Below are positions 1 to 7,995 of a stretch of 64,000 bases of DNA, piece by piece (within the stretch, counting starts at the first letter, position 1; each line of letters begins with the position of its first letter). The stretch lies in assembly GCF_016595235.1 (NCBI RefSeq), contig NZ_JAENHL010000003.1:124001-188000 (forward strand), read 5' to 3'. The notes under the pieces are model-generated. The model made no database searches and was not told the DNA's origin. It was given only the letters and a program-made list of their open reading frames with translations. A program made the translations under genes and the position numbers. The DNA comes from Taklimakanibacter albus (GTDB lineage: Bacteria > Pseudomonadota > Alphaproteobacteria > Rhizobiales > Aestuariivirgaceae).

Positions 1-84
1 GGTTCTCGCGGGGATGGTGATGCGCAAGTCCGCCCCCTGATTCTCGATAATCGCCCGGCCCTTGCCTGGCGCAACAATCGCCAT
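1..84 (-). CDS. Hypothetical protein, N-terminal fragment (runs off the window)
   Basis: An open frame starts with ATG at position 84 on the minus strand and runs without a stop to the window edge, giving 28 residues that begin MAIVAPGKGRAIIENQG and continue DLRITIPA. Short N-termini with this IENxGxxLxITIPA pattern occur ahead of a membrane segment in small conserved hypothetical proteins of Hyphomicrobiales; that comparison is from memory. No strong ribosome binding site is visible. Function unknown. Confidence 0.45.
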   Translation of the reverse strand, partial: MAIVAPGKGRAIIENQGADLRITIPART

Positions 85-187
85 GTCTGTAACCCGCTGT
101 CCCCGATGGATCGTACCAAGCCGGATCAATGCTAGCGAACGGGCAGATTATAGTCCAGGCAACGTTTCAGCCACGCACCAATTCCCA

Positions 188-224
188 GATCGATCCTGTA
201 GAGAAACTGCGCCCGGCTGACGCC
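188..224. repeat. 37-bp direct repeat, copy A (cyclase 3'-end duplicate)
   Basis: Positions 188-224 match 891-927 at 35 of 37 bases (differences at 196 and 222), in the same orientation and 703 bp apart. The second copy is the 3' end of the cyclase gene (it encodes SRAQFLYTID on the minus strand). The first copy stands outside any convincing gene and looks like a stranded remnant of a similar cyclase tail. Confidence 0.8.
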
Positions 225-262
225 TGTGGAATTTCTCAATCTGAAAGTCAGCCAAAGGGAGG

Positions 263-751
263 CTATTTCAGCTGGAACGAATCCGCGCTGCACGCGCCGA
301 GTGAATTGGCATCATATTTGTGCCAGTCGGCGATGCTCAGCATGCCGACGCGAATAGCCCCTTCGCCAAGGATATCGCTTGAATCCTTGATCGTCACCCA
401 CTTGACTGGCTTGTCACAAAAGCCATTCTTGCCCTTGTTCAGCGAGAAAAACTCATCGGCGTTCAGCACCTGATAGACGTCGCCGCCGAACTCTGAATCG
501 CTGCCGCTTTTCCACACGTCGGAAAACTTAAGCTTCATTTCTCCTTTCAAGAGGGAAAAATGCGCAGAGGTGCGGCTGAGCTTCATCGTTTCCCCCAGCG
601 TTGCCGAAGTACCGTTCGACACAGCGAGATAGGCGCGTGGGCTGTCGGTCGGCATTCCTTTTCCGCTCGACTGGGCGAGCGCGCCATGTGCCATGAACAC
701 GCTCAGCGAAGCCGCGGCAAATACGCTTACTAAATGTCGGTTGCGTGTCAT
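263..751 (-). CDS. Secreted hypothetical protein (162 aa)
   Basis: Residues 1-27 form a Sec signal peptide: basic MTRNRH, a hydrophobic core and an ALAQ cleavage region, so the mature protein should be periplasmic or secreted. The mature part has no recognisable domain. Two cysteines (Cys112 and Cys154) could form a disulfide. The AAGGATGG sequence just upstream of the ATG is a reasonable ribosome binding site. The gene lies between the two copies of a 37-bp repeat, and its upstream DNA is more AT-rich than the surroundings, which hints that it arrived separately. I do not recognise the family. Confidence 0.7.
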   Translation of the reverse strand: MTRNRHLVSVFAAASLSVFMAHGALAQSSGKGMPTDSPRAYLAVSNGTSATLGETMKLSRTSAHFSLLKGEMKLKFSDVWKSGSDSEFGGDVYQVLNADEFFSLNKGKNGFCDKPVKWVTIKDSSDILGEGAIRVGMLSIADWHKYDANSLGACSADSFQLK

Positions 752-870
752 GGACGTCCATCCTTGATGTTGCAGCTGCGCATTCTTGCATTGCTATGAT
801 GATGGACGAAATGGGGCGGCCGATTCAATGCGTAAGATGCTTTTATGGTATACGAGCGCCCCTTATGTTT

Positions 871-2085
871 TCACGCTCGCGTCAGCTCGGGATCGATCGT
901 GTAGAGAAACTGCGCCCGGCTGACACCCCTGAGCGCGAAGCGGCCGACGGAAACGAGGCGGGAGCGCTCGGGCTCGGGTGTGGCGGCGAAGAAATCGGAT
1001 GAAAAGAGATTGTCGCGGTCGACCGAGCGGCACAAAGCTACGATGCGGCTCACTTCATTCACCGCCGGGCCGACGACAGTGAAATCGAGACGGGTGGCCG
1101 AGCCGATATTGCCGTAGAAGACATCGCCGATATGAAGGCCCAGATTGACGCCCGCCACCGGGCGGCCTTCGCTTTTACGCTTGTCGTTCAGCTCGGCGAT
1201 GCGCTTCCTCATCTTGGCTTCGGCGAGGAGCGCCCGCCGGCAGGTCTCTTCCGGCTCGGCGCCGCCGAAGATCGCCAGCACACCGTCGCCGATCAGCTTC
1301 AGCACATCGCCGCCCTTGTCGTGGATGGCGGAGACGATCGCCTCGGCATAGTCGTTGAGGAGCGGAATCACCTCGTCGGGCGGTGCGGCGTCGGTGATGG
1401 TGGTGAAGTCTTTGAGGTCGGAATACCACAGCACCGCATTGATGCGGTCGGCGACGCCGCGCACGATGCGGCCCTGCAGCACGCGGCGGCCTGGATCGCG
1501 GCCGAGATAGACCTCGGCGATGGTTTCGGCGACGCGGGTAACCGACGTGGTCTTGAGCGCCAGCGCCAGCAACGGCACCAGCCGGCGCAGCGCGGCAAGC
1601 TCGGCGTCGCTGAAGCCATCGGGTCTCGCCGTCGACCAGTGCGTATAGATGCAGTCCATCTCGCCGATGGCGCCCTCGCGGTCGAAACGCTGCAGGAATG
1701 CGATGTAGTCGGTCTGGCCCTGCTCATCGAGCCGGTTGAGAAAGGCGAAATCGCGCGCGCCTTCGTCATCGAGGCGGCGGCGCAACTCGTCGCCGCCATG
1801 ATGCAGCAGATGATAGAAGACGCTCTGGCGCCAGTTCTCCTCCGAATAACTCGTCGGTGTATATTCGGTGATTTCCTTCTCCACCTTGCCGTCGGCGCGC
1901 CAGTGGAAGGCGCGGCCTTCGTGAATCGGATGCAACGTGTCGATGACCGCGGCGGCGATGGTGAGATCGAGACCCGCCGCGGTACAGTCGGCGCAGAAGC
2001 CATGCAGCAGCTCGAGCTCCGACTGGCCGGCGAGGCCCTTGGCGATGATGGCGGCCGAGATGCGTTCGAGATCGGCGTCTTTCAT
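871..2085 (-). CDS. Adenylate/guanylate cyclase domain-containing protein (class III)
   Basis: The 404-residue protein has an N-terminal region without clear motifs (about 1-205) and a C-terminal class III nucleotidyl cyclase domain (about 210-345). Visible motifs are YSDLKDFT, carrying metal-binding Asp223, and KLIGDGVLAIF with Asp267, followed by LHIGDVFYGNIGS and a GPAVNEVSRI segment. The product would be cAMP (or cGMP) from ATP (or GTP); substrate choice cannot be read with certainty. It starts inside the MarR stop (ATGA overlap), so it is the last gene of a hydrolase-MarR-cyclase operon. There is no transmembrane segment, so a soluble enzyme is expected. The last codons lie in a 37-bp sequence repeated at 188-224. 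Confidence 0.9.
   Translation of the reverse strand: MKDADLERISAAIIAKGLAGQSELELLHGFCADCTAAGLDLTIAAAVIDTLHPIHEGRAFHWRADGKVEKEITEYTPTSYSEENWRQSVFYHLLHHGGDELRRRLDDEGARDFAFLNRLDEQGQTDYIAFLQRFDREGAIGEMDCIYTHWSTARPDGFSDAELAALRRLVPLLALALKTTSVTRVAETIAEVYLGRDPGRRVLQGRIVRGVADRINAVLWYSDLKDFTTITDAAPPDEVIPLLNDYAEAIVSAIHDKGGDVLKLIGDGVLAIFGGAEPEETCRRALLAEAKMRKRIAELNDKRKSEGRPVAGVNLGLHIGDVFYGNIGSATRLDFTVVGPAVNEVSRIVALCRSVDRDNLFSSDFFAATPEPERSRLVSVGRFALRGVSRAQFLYTIDPELTRA
891..927. repeat. 37-bp direct repeat, copy B
   Basis: This copy lies in the 3' end of the cyclase gene and partners 188-224 with 35 of 37 identities. The two copies bracket the secreted 162-residue gene. Confidence 0.8.
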
Positions 2086-2540
2086 GCGGGCACATCCGTC
2101 GCTTCGACATGGGTGATGAGGCGGGCCAGCATGTCGCGCGTGGCGGCGAGCTCGGCTGCGTCGATGCCTTGGCTGGCGCGGTTGGCCCAGCCGGTCTGGC
2201 GGTCGGCGAGCCTGGCGATGCGGGCGTAACCTTCCTCTGTCGGCGCCAGCAGCTTTGCCGATTTATGCGCCGGGTTGTCCTCGTAGGCGGCGAGGCCCTC
2301 GCTGACCAGAATGTCGGCTAGGCGTTGCACGCTCTGGCGGGCGAGGCCCATCACGCGGCCGATCTCGGCGACGCTGCGTTTCTCATACAGCACCGCGCCC
2401 AGCACTTTCCAGCGTGCGGCGGTGAGGCCGGCCGGGCCTGAGATCTTGTCGGCGGCGGCGAGGAAGCCGCCTTCGAGACGAAAGGTCAGCAGCACGATCT
2501 CGGTCAAAAGCTTTGCGGCTTCGGTCTTCTCAAGGGGCAC
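2082..2540 (-). CDS. MarR family transcriptional regulator
   Basis: A small winged-helix protein with the MarR pattern: a helical N-terminus (AAKLLTEIVLLTFRLEGGF), then LTAARWKVLGAV, a recognition region VAEIGRVMGLARQSVQRLADIL, and a wing region ending KLLAPTEEGYARI. I prefer the GTG start at 2540, five bases after the hydrolase stop, giving 152 aa; an in-frame ATG at 2576 would overlap the hydrolase and add 12 residues. Its stop overlaps the cyclase start by 4 bp. Two identical palindromes at the operon promoter are the obvious candidate autoregulatory operators. The ligand is unknown. Confidence 0.88.
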   Translation of the reverse strand: MPLEKTEAAKLLTEIVLLTFRLEGGFLAAADKISGPAGLTAARWKVLGAVLYEKRSVAEIGRVMGLARQSVQRLADILVSEGLAAYEDNPAHKSAKLLAPTEEGYARIARLADRQTGWANRASQGIDAAELAATRDMLARLITHVEATDVPA

Positions 2541-2544
2541 TGGC

Positions 2545-3315
2545 TCAGATCCCGGCGATGAAACGGCGAATAGCATCGGCCACGATATCGGGCGCGTCGA
2601 GCTGAAGCCAGTGGCCCGTGCCCTTCACCACCTCATGCGGAATGTCTGGGCGCAGCCGATAGAGCGCCGCCGGGTTGTCGGAAGCCTCGCTGCTCAGGAT
2701 AAAGATCGGACCCGTCCAGGCATCGAGGGCCGGTTCCGGGTTCCAGGCCGCGAAAGCCTTGCCGAAGCCCAGCCGTGCGGCCGGCGCCACCGTTTCGCAA
2801 TCGGCCAGCACGCGGGCTTGCGTCTTCGTATTGCCGCCGGCGATCGTCGCATAGAACTGCTTCTGGAAGTCGAGGCTCTGCGGGCCCTCGAGCCCGCTGA
2901 CGATGCCGTCGCGGACCGCTTGCGGAAAAGCGCGCGGATCGGTGGCGGGATCGAGGAGGAAGAGGCCCGCCACCCGGCCGGGATGGCGGGCGGCATAGAT
3001 CAGCGCCGCGGCGCCGCTGCCGGAATGGGCCACGATGACGAAGCGCTCGAGCTTGCGGGCCTTCGCCACGGCGTCGATATCGGCGGCGCGGCCATCATAG
3101 GAGTAGTCGCCGTCCTTCGCCTCGGCACTGGCGCCGCTGCCGCGTGAATCGAGACCGATCACCGGACGCTCGGCGCCGATCCGCTCCAAAACCTCGTCCC
3201 ATTGCCGGGCGCGGCCGGAATCGGCGTGCAGGAACAATACCGGCAGGCCGGCGCCCTGGCCTTTCTCATAGACGGCAAGGCGGCCCTGCGGGGTGTCAAT
3301 GAAAGTCGGGGTCAT
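2545..3315 (-). CDS. Alpha/beta hydrolase
   Basis: A 256-residue alpha/beta hydrolase fold. The oxyanion region is LPVLFLHADSGRARQWD, the nucleophile elbow is AHSGSG with Ser98, LFLLDPATDP lies in the acid region, and GTGHW carries the catalytic His235. It resembles small esterases and C-C hydrolases; the substrate cannot be assigned. It is the first gene of an operon with MarR and cyclase genes and has a GGAG ribosome binding site before its ATG. A consensus-like promoter with two operators lies directly upstream, so expression is probably derepressed by a MarR ligand, perhaps the enzyme's substrate. Confidence 0.88.
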   Translation of the reverse strand: MTPTFIDTPQGRLAVYEKGQGAGLPVLFLHADSGRARQWDEVLERIGAERPVIGLDSRGSGASAEAKDGDYSYDGRAADIDAVAKARKLERFVIVAHSGSGAAALIYAARHPGRVAGLFLLDPATDPRAFPQAVRDGIVSGLEGPQSLDFQKQFYATIAGGNTKTQARVLADCETVAPAARLGFGKAFAAWNPEPALDAWTGPIFILSSEASDNPAALYRLRPDIPHEVVKGTGHWLQLDAPDIVADAIRRFIAGI

Positions 3316-3330
3316 GGCGATCTCCAGATA

Positions 3331-3374
3331 TGACAGTATGCTGTCAATATAAATAAACGACAGTATGCTGTCAA
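3331..3374 (-). promoter_or_regulatory. Sigma70-type promoter with two palindromic operators (MarR candidate)
   Basis: On the minus strand TTGACA (3374-3369), a 17-base spacer and TATATT (3351-3346) form a near-consensus promoter. Two copies of the palindrome GACAG-TATG-CTGTC lie at 3331-3346 (extended to TGACAG/CTGTCA) and 3359-3372, with centres 27 bp apart. One covers the -35 box and the other lies immediately downstream of the -10 box, so an occupied pair would block RNA polymerase. The only local regulator is the MarR gene in the same operon. Confidence 0.8.
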
Positions 3375-3378
3375 GTAA

Positions 3379-3406
3379 CCCTCGCCCCGCGCGAGCGGGG
3401 AGAGGG
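3379..3406. repeat. Palindromic intergenic element (GC hairpin)
   Basis: The arms CCCTCGCCCCGC and GCGGGGAGAGGG pair with one mismatch around a GCGA loop. A similar CTCTCCCC...GGGGAGAG element occurs at 45894-45917, so this is probably a dispersed palindromic repeat. There is no T-run, so a terminator role is doubtful. Confidence 0.55.
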
Positions 3407-3510
3407 TGTTGCTTTCGTGGGTTGGAGCGTGGTTGGTCGGGCGCAGTGCTGAATTTTGACGGGTGATCAGATGATAAAGCGGAACCCCAAGAACAGCGGA
3501 ATTTCGGAAT

Positions 3511-3577
3511 TCCCTGCAGATCCCTGTAGATCCGCTGCTAATCCCCTGCACATCCGCTGCAGATTTCCCCTGCAGAT
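3511..3577. repeat. Degenerate short tandem repeats downstream of argH
   Basis: About six imperfect copies of a roughly 12-base unit (minus strand TGCAGSGGATNN, with CTGCAG cores) fill the sequence between the argH stop and 3511. No credible coding frame was found in the 268-base gap 3316-3583; it holds only the operon promoter, one palindrome and this array. Confidence 0.55.
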
Positions 3578-3583
3578 GCGCGG

Positions 3584-4975
3584 CTAATTCCCCTGCTTCG
3601 CGAGCGCCTTCAGCCAGCGCGCCGCTTCACGCGCGACATTCTTGGGCGCCGTGCCGCCGAGGCTCACGCGTGAGGCGACCGAGTTTTCGACCGAGAGCAC
3701 CTTGTAGACATCGGTGGTGATCTTGTCGTTGACGCTGTGCATGTCGGTGAGGCTCAAGGAACCGAGCTCGCAATTTTTCTTCTCGGCCAGCGCCACCAGC
3801 GATCCCGTCACATGATGCGCCTCGCGGAAGGGCAGGCCGAGCGCCCGCACCAGCCAGTCGGCAAGGTCGGTGGCGGTGGCGAAGCCCTGCGCCGCCGAGG
3901 CGCGCATCGCCTTGGCATTAGGCTCGAGGTCCTTGATCATGCCGGTCATCGCGGCAATGGCGAGCGAGAGATTGTCGATCGCGTCGAAGGTCGGCTCCTT
4001 GTCCTCCTGCATATCCTTTGAATAAGTGAGCGGCAGGCCCTTCATCACCACCAGCAACGACGAGAAGGCGCCGAGAATGCGGCCCGGCTTGGCGCGGATC
4101 AATTCGGCCGCGTCGGGGTTGCGCTTCTGCGGCATGATCGACGAGCCGGTGGTGAATTTGTCGGACAGCGTCACGAAGCGGAATTGCGCCGAACACCAGA
4201 TGACGATCTCCTCGGCGAGCCGCGAGAGATGCATGGCGGCGATCGTCGACGCGGCCAGCAGCTCCAGCACGAAATCGCGGTCGGCAACCGCATCGAGCGA
4301 ATTGCGCATCGGCCGGTCGAAGCCCAGTTCCTTCGCCGTCATGTTGCGATCGATGGGGAAGGATGTGCCGGCAAGCGCTGCGGCGCCCAAAGGCGACTCG
4401 TTCATGCGTTTGCGGGCGTCGGCGATACGGCTCCTGTCGCGCGCGAGCATCTCGACATAAGCGAGAAGGTGATGACCGAAGGTCACGGGCTGCGCCACCT
4501 GCAGATGGGTGAAGCCCGGCATGATCGTCGCGGCATGCGTTTCGGCCTTTGTGGCGAGCGCCAGCTGCAGATTGTGCAGCTGGCCGTCGAGATGGTCGCA
4601 GACATCGCGGATATAGAGGCGGAAGTCGGTCGCCACCTGGTCATTGCGCGAGCGCGCGGTGTGGAGGCGCCCGGCCGCCGGGCCGATCAGGTCCTTCAGG
4701 CGCTGCTCGACATTCATGTGGATGTCTTCGAGACCACGCGAAAAAGTGAAGGCGCCGCTTTCGATTTCGGCTTGCACCTTCTCCAGTCCCCGCCTTATTT
4801 CAGCCGCGTCCGACTTGGAGATGATGCCTTGTTCGGCAAGCATTTTGGCATGGGCGAGCGACCCTTTGATGTCCTGCGCGAACAGTCTCTGGTCAAAGCC
4901 GATCGAGGCGTTGATCTCTTCCATGATGGCGTCGGGCGCGCTCTCGAACCTGCCGCCCCACATCTTGTTGGTCAT
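3584..4975 (-). CDS. argH: Argininosuccinate lyase
   Basis: This enzyme cleaves argininosuccinate to arginine and fumarate, the last step of arginine synthesis, in the cytoplasm. The N-terminus [10 protein letters not shown] is typical of ArgH. The fumarase/aspartase signature [12 protein letters not shown] lies around residues 275-290, and TARSRNDQ is the conserved second region. I take the ATG at 4975 (463 aa), preceded by GAGGCGG; the frame is open for 20 more residues, but that extension would run into the divergent tlpA start. Only 14 bases separate the two start codons, so promoter elements must lie inside the neighbouring gene. Confidence 0.96.
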   Translation of the reverse strand: MTNKMWGGRFESAPDAIMEEINASIGFDQRLFAQDIKGSLAHAKMLAEQGIISKSDAAEIRRGLEKVQAEIESGAFTFSRGLEDIHMNVEQRLKDLIGPAAGRLHTARSRNDQVATDFRLYIRDVCDHLDGQLHNLQLALATKAETHAATIMPGFTHLQVAQPVTFGHHLLAYVEMLARDRSRIADARKRMNESPLGAAALAGTSFPIDRNMTAKELGFDRPMRNSLDAVADRDFVLELLAASTIAAMHLSRLAEEIVIWCSAQFRFVTLSDKFTTGSSIMPQKRNPDAAELIRAKPGRILGAFSSLLVVMKGLPLTYSKDMQEDKEPTFDAIDNLSLAIAAMTGMIKDLEPNAKAMRASAAQGFATATDLADWLVRALGLPFREAHHVTGSLVALAEKKNCELGSLSLTDMHSVNDKITTDVYKVLSVENSVASRVSLGGTAPKNVAREAARWLKALAKQGN

Positions 4976-4989
4976 GACCCGCCTCGCTA

Positions 4990-5637
4990 ATGGATTCCCG
5001 AATGAGTGAAAAAGCCCGCAACCTGAAGCCCGCACTCCTGGTCGTAGCCCTCGCGGCGATCGCCGCAGCCTTCGGGGTTTACTTGAAGGGGGAAGGCGAT
5101 GGCAAGGTCGAGCCGGCCGCGACCCAGGCCAGCACCGCCGCGCCGCAAAACGCCGTCACCAAGGTCCTGTCGACCGGCACCATGACCGCTTTCGTGGTCA
5201 AGGCCGACCGCAAACCGGTGCCGGAGATCGCCTTCCTGCCCGAAAATGGCGGCGAAACCTCGCTCAAGGCCTGGAAGGGCCGCGTCGTGCTGGTCAATCT
5301 GTGGGCCACCTGGTGCGCGCCCTGCCGTGAGGAGATGCCGTCTCTGGCGAAGCTCCAGACCGAAATGGGCTCACCCGAATTTGAAGTCGTCGCCATCGCC
5401 GTCGACCGCAAGGGGCTCGAGGCCTCGGGCAAGTTTCTGAAAGAGGTCGGCGCCACGGCGCTCAAGCTCTATGCCGATCCCTCGACCGAGATGCTCGGCA
5501 AATTCCAGGCGGTCGGCCTGCCGTCGTCGATCCTGATCGATCGCGAAGGCCGCGAGATCGGCCGCCTCGCCGGCCCCGCCGAATGGGATTCACCCGACGC
5601 GAAGGCGCTGATCAAAGCCGCACTGGCGGAGAAGTAA
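4990..5637 (+). CDS. tlpA: TlpA family thiol:disulfide oxidoreductase (thioredoxin fold)
   Basis: An N-terminal membrane anchor (about residues 13-32, [18 protein letters not shown]) precedes a periplasmic thioredoxin-like domain with the active site WATWCAPC (Cys109 and Cys112) and the cis-proline region [13 protein letters not shown]. Proteins of this family reduce periplasmic disulfides, commonly for cytochrome c or oxidase maturation. Start codons at 4990 and 5002 are both possible and neither has a clear ribosome binding site. Pairing with argH in divergent orientation is common in Hyphomicrobiales. Confidence 0.9.
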   Translation: MDSRMSEKARNLKPALLVVALAAIAAAFGVYLKGEGDGKVEPAATQASTAAPQNAVTKVLSTGTMTAFVVKADRKPVPEIAFLPENGGETSLKAWKGRVVLVNLWATWCAPCREEMPSLAKLQTEMGSPEFEVVAIAVDRKGLEASGKFLKEVGATALKLYADPSTEMLGKFQAVGLPSSILIDREGREIGRLAGPAEWDSPDAKALIKAALAEK

Positions 5638-5642
5638 TTCTA

Positions 5643-5746
5643 CCGTCACCCCGGCGAAAGCCGGGGCCCATAAAATTCTTTCCGCGCGATCAGCGCTGCC
5701 CAGGTTGCTCTTATTCATTGGGCCCCGGCTTTCGCCGGGGTGACGG
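5643..5746. repeat. Inverted pair of 28-bp REP-like palindromes
   Basis: Positions 5643-5670 and 5719-5746 are exact reverse complements over 28 bases, separated by 48 bases. Each unit contains its own small palindrome (CCCCGGC-GAAA-GCCGGGG). The pair lies between the convergent ends of tlpA and the 3-hydroxybutyryl-CoA dehydrogenase gene. The unit matches a common alphaproteobacterial intergenic repeat. It may also serve as a two-way transcription barrier, but no T-run is present. Confidence 0.85.
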
Positions 5747-5755
5747 AAGTTTGGA

Positions 5756-6631
5756 TTACCTTGTCGGCACCGGCTTTTCGCCGCGATAGTCGTAGAAGCC
5801 GCGATTGGTCTTGCGGCCGAGCCAGCCGGCTTCGACATATTTTACCAGCAGCGGGCAGGGACGGTATTTCGAGTCGGCGAGGCCTTCATACAGCACCTGC
5901 ATGATCGACAGGCAGGTATCGAGGCCGATGAAGTCGGCGAGCTCGAGCGGACCCATCGGATGATGCGCGCCGAGCTTCATCGACAGGTCGATGGCCTCGA
6001 CATTGCCGACGCCTTCATACAGCGTATAGACCGCCTCGTTGATCATCGGCATCAGGATGCGGTTGACGATGAAGGCCGGGAAATCCTCGGCGACGGCAAT
6101 GGTCTTCTTCAGGTGCAGCGAGAATTCCTTCACCGAATTGAAGGTCTGCTCGTCGGTGGCGATGCCGCGGATGAGCTCGACCAGCTCCATGAGCGGCACC
6201 GGATTCATGAAGTGGATGCCCATGAATTTTTCCGGCCGGTCGGTCGAGGCGGCGAGCCTCGTGATCGAGATCGACGAGGTGTTGGTGCCGAGCACGGCCG
6301 TGTCGGAGAGATGCGGGCAGACGGCGGTGAAGATCTTGCGCTTGACCGCCTCGTCCTCGACGGCGCTTTCGATCACCAGGTCGCAGGCGCCGAAATCCTC
6401 GTAAGAGGGTGCCGCGCCGATATTCTTGAGGGCGCCGTCGCGCTGCGCCTCGGTGATCTTGCCGGACTTGACCTGACGCGAGAGATTGCCGTTGATGGTG
6501 GCGAGCCCGGCCTCGATCTTGTCCTTGCTGACGTCGTTGAGAAGGACCTGGAAGCCGGCAAGGGCGCACACATGGGCGATACCGTTGCCCATCTGACCGG
6601 CGCCGATTACGCCGACTTTGTTGATCTGCAT
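5756..6631 (-). CDS. 3-hydroxybutyryl-CoA dehydrogenase
   Basis: The 291-residue NAD(P)-dependent enzyme interconverts 3-hydroxyacyl-CoA and 3-oxoacyl-CoA. The Rossmann motif GAGQMG is at residues 10-15. The catalytic region GIHFMNPVPLMELVE is present, followed by FIVNRILMPMINEAVY and GADHPMGP-like GAHHPMGPLELADFIGLD, both typical of the HbdA/PaaH family. It normally sits directly after etfBA in Hyphomicrobiales; here a 3.7-kb plus-strand block separates them. Roles in butyrate/PHB or ethylmalonyl-CoA metabolism are plausible. Confidence 0.94.
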   Translation of the reverse strand: MQINKVGVIGAGQMGNGIAHVCALAGFQVLLNDVSKDKIEAGLATINGNLSRQVKSGKITEAQRDGALKNIGAAPSYEDFGACDLVIESAVEDEAVKRKIFTAVCPHLSDTAVLGTNTSSISITRLAASTDRPEKFMGIHFMNPVPLMELVELIRGIATDEQTFNSVKEFSLHLKKTIAVAEDFPAFIVNRILMPMINEAVYTLYEGVGNVEAIDLSMKLGAHHPMGPLELADFIGLDTCLSIMQVLYEGLADSKYRPCPLLVKYVEAGWLGRKTNRGFYDYRGEKPVPTR

Positions 6632-6775
6632 GTTAATCTACTACCCATTTGGTAAAGGCGTGGGAGCCTATATCGTGCCTGTTGCTTGGGCAAGTGCATT
6701 TCGCATGTGCGAGATCGGGGCTGGCATGCTCGGGCGGCGATTTACCGCGCCCCCGTGCCGCGCCGATAGTCCGGA

Positions 6776-7945
6776 ATGACCCAAGATTCGAACCGGCTGG
6801 CTTTGTGGGCCCTTTTTGCCGGGAATTTCATCATCGGCACCGGCGTGATCCTGCCCGCCGGCATGCTGAATGACCTATCGGCAGGCCTGGGCGTCAGCCC
6901 GGCGACCGCCGGCCTCCTGATGATCGTCGGCGGCCTGGTGTGCGGCTTCGGCGCGCCTTTGCTCGCCATGTTCACCAGCCGGATCGACCGGCGCATGCTG
7001 CTGGCGGGCTCGCTCGCCTTCTATGCGGTGGGCCATGGGCTTTCGGCCCTCGCCCCTGATTTCACCAGCCTCGTTGCCTTACGCGCCGCGACCGTGATCT
7101 CGGCGGCGATCTTCACGCCGCAGGCGGCGGCGACCGTCGGCCTCATGCTGCCGCCGGAAAAACGCGCCGCCGCCGTCGCCTTCATCTTCATCGGCTGGTC
7201 GATCGCCTCGGTCGCCGGCATGCCCTGCGGCAGCCTCATCGCCGCTTATGCCGGCTGGCGTACGGCCTATGCGCTGATGGCGGTCCTGGCGCTCGTCTCG
7301 GCGGTTCTGGTCTGGCGCACATTGCCCAGAGGGCTCGCTCTGCCGCCCATGTCGCTGTCGACCTGGCGCGCGGTGTTCTTCGATCCGGTGCTCATCCTCA
7401 TTCTCCTCGTCACGCTCGCCTCGGGCTCCGGACAGTTCACCCTCTCGGGCTATCTGGTGGTGATCTACAAGGAGGTGCTCGGCGCCTCGCCGGGCGTGAT
7501 CGCGCTGCTTCTCGCGGGCTTTGGTCTCGCCGGCGTGACCGGCAATTTCCTCGCGGCACGCTTCGTCGGCAAGCTCGGCGTCGAGAGGCTGATCCTCTGC
7601 GCCCTCGGCACAATTCTTCTGGGCCTCATCGTCTTCTGGTCGAGCTTCGGCATCATCGCCGGCGCCGCCATCAGCGTGGCACTGTGGGGGCTCGGCACCT
7701 TCTCCTCCAACTCGCTGCAGCAGAGCCGGCTCATCGTCCACGCGCCGGCGCTCGCATCGGCCTCGGTGGCGCTCAACACCTCGACCATCTATCTGGGGCA
7801 GGCGATCGGCGCCGCCACCGGCGCGCGCCTCATCGCCAATCACGAGCTGACCCATCTGGCGCCGGTCGCCGCCGTCTTCCTCATCATCGCCATCGCGCTC
7901 ACGCTGCTCGCCGGCCATTACACGGCGCGGATCCGGAAAATCTGA
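6776..7945 (+). CDS. MFS transporter (12-TM, drug/sugar efflux type)
   Basis: The 389-residue protein is hydrophobic throughout, with about 12 predicted membrane segments. It carries a DHA1-like loop after TM2 (FTSRIDRRMLLAGSLAFYAVGHGLSAL) and a TM5 region WSIASVAGMPCGSLIAAYAGWRTAYALMA. It resembles arabinose/chloramphenicol efflux-type permeases of the inner membrane. The substrate is unknown. An AraC-type regulator follows in the same direction and may control it. Confidence 0.88.
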   Translation: MTQDSNRLALWALFAGNFIIGTGVILPAGMLNDLSAGLGVSPATAGLLMIVGGLVCGFGAPLLAMFTSRIDRRMLLAGSLAFYAVGHGLSALAPDFTSLVALRAATVISAAIFTPQAAATVGLMLPPEKRAAAVAFIFIGWSIASVAGMPCGSLIAAYAGWRTAYALMAVLALVSAVLVWRTLPRGLALPPMSLSTWRAVFFDPVLILILLVTLASGSGQFTLSGYLVVIYKEVLGASPGVIALLLAGFGLAGVTGNFLAARFVGKLGVERLILCALGTILLGLIVFWSSFGIIAGAAISVALWGLGTFSSNSLQQSRLIVHAPALASASVALNTSTIYLGQAIGAATGARLIANHELTHLAPVAAVFLIIAIALTLLAGHYTARIRKI

Positions 7946-7995
7946 TCGCGCTTTTGTGATGGGTGATGGGCCGCGAAGCGTGGGAAAATCGCGAC

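Noticed and set aside
129-473. 114-codon plus-strand frame across the 37-bp repeat
   Set aside because: It overlaps the secreted gene on the other strand and lacks a ribosome binding site or recognisable domain.
3312-3551. 79-codon minus-strand frame upstream of the hydrolase gene
   Set aside because: It reads through the promoter, operators, a palindrome and the tandem repeats; no protein-like features.
3331-3577. CRISPR-like spacing of the repeated palindromes and tandem units
   Set aside because: Only two operator copies and a contiguous degenerate array; no regular spacers and no cas genes in the window.
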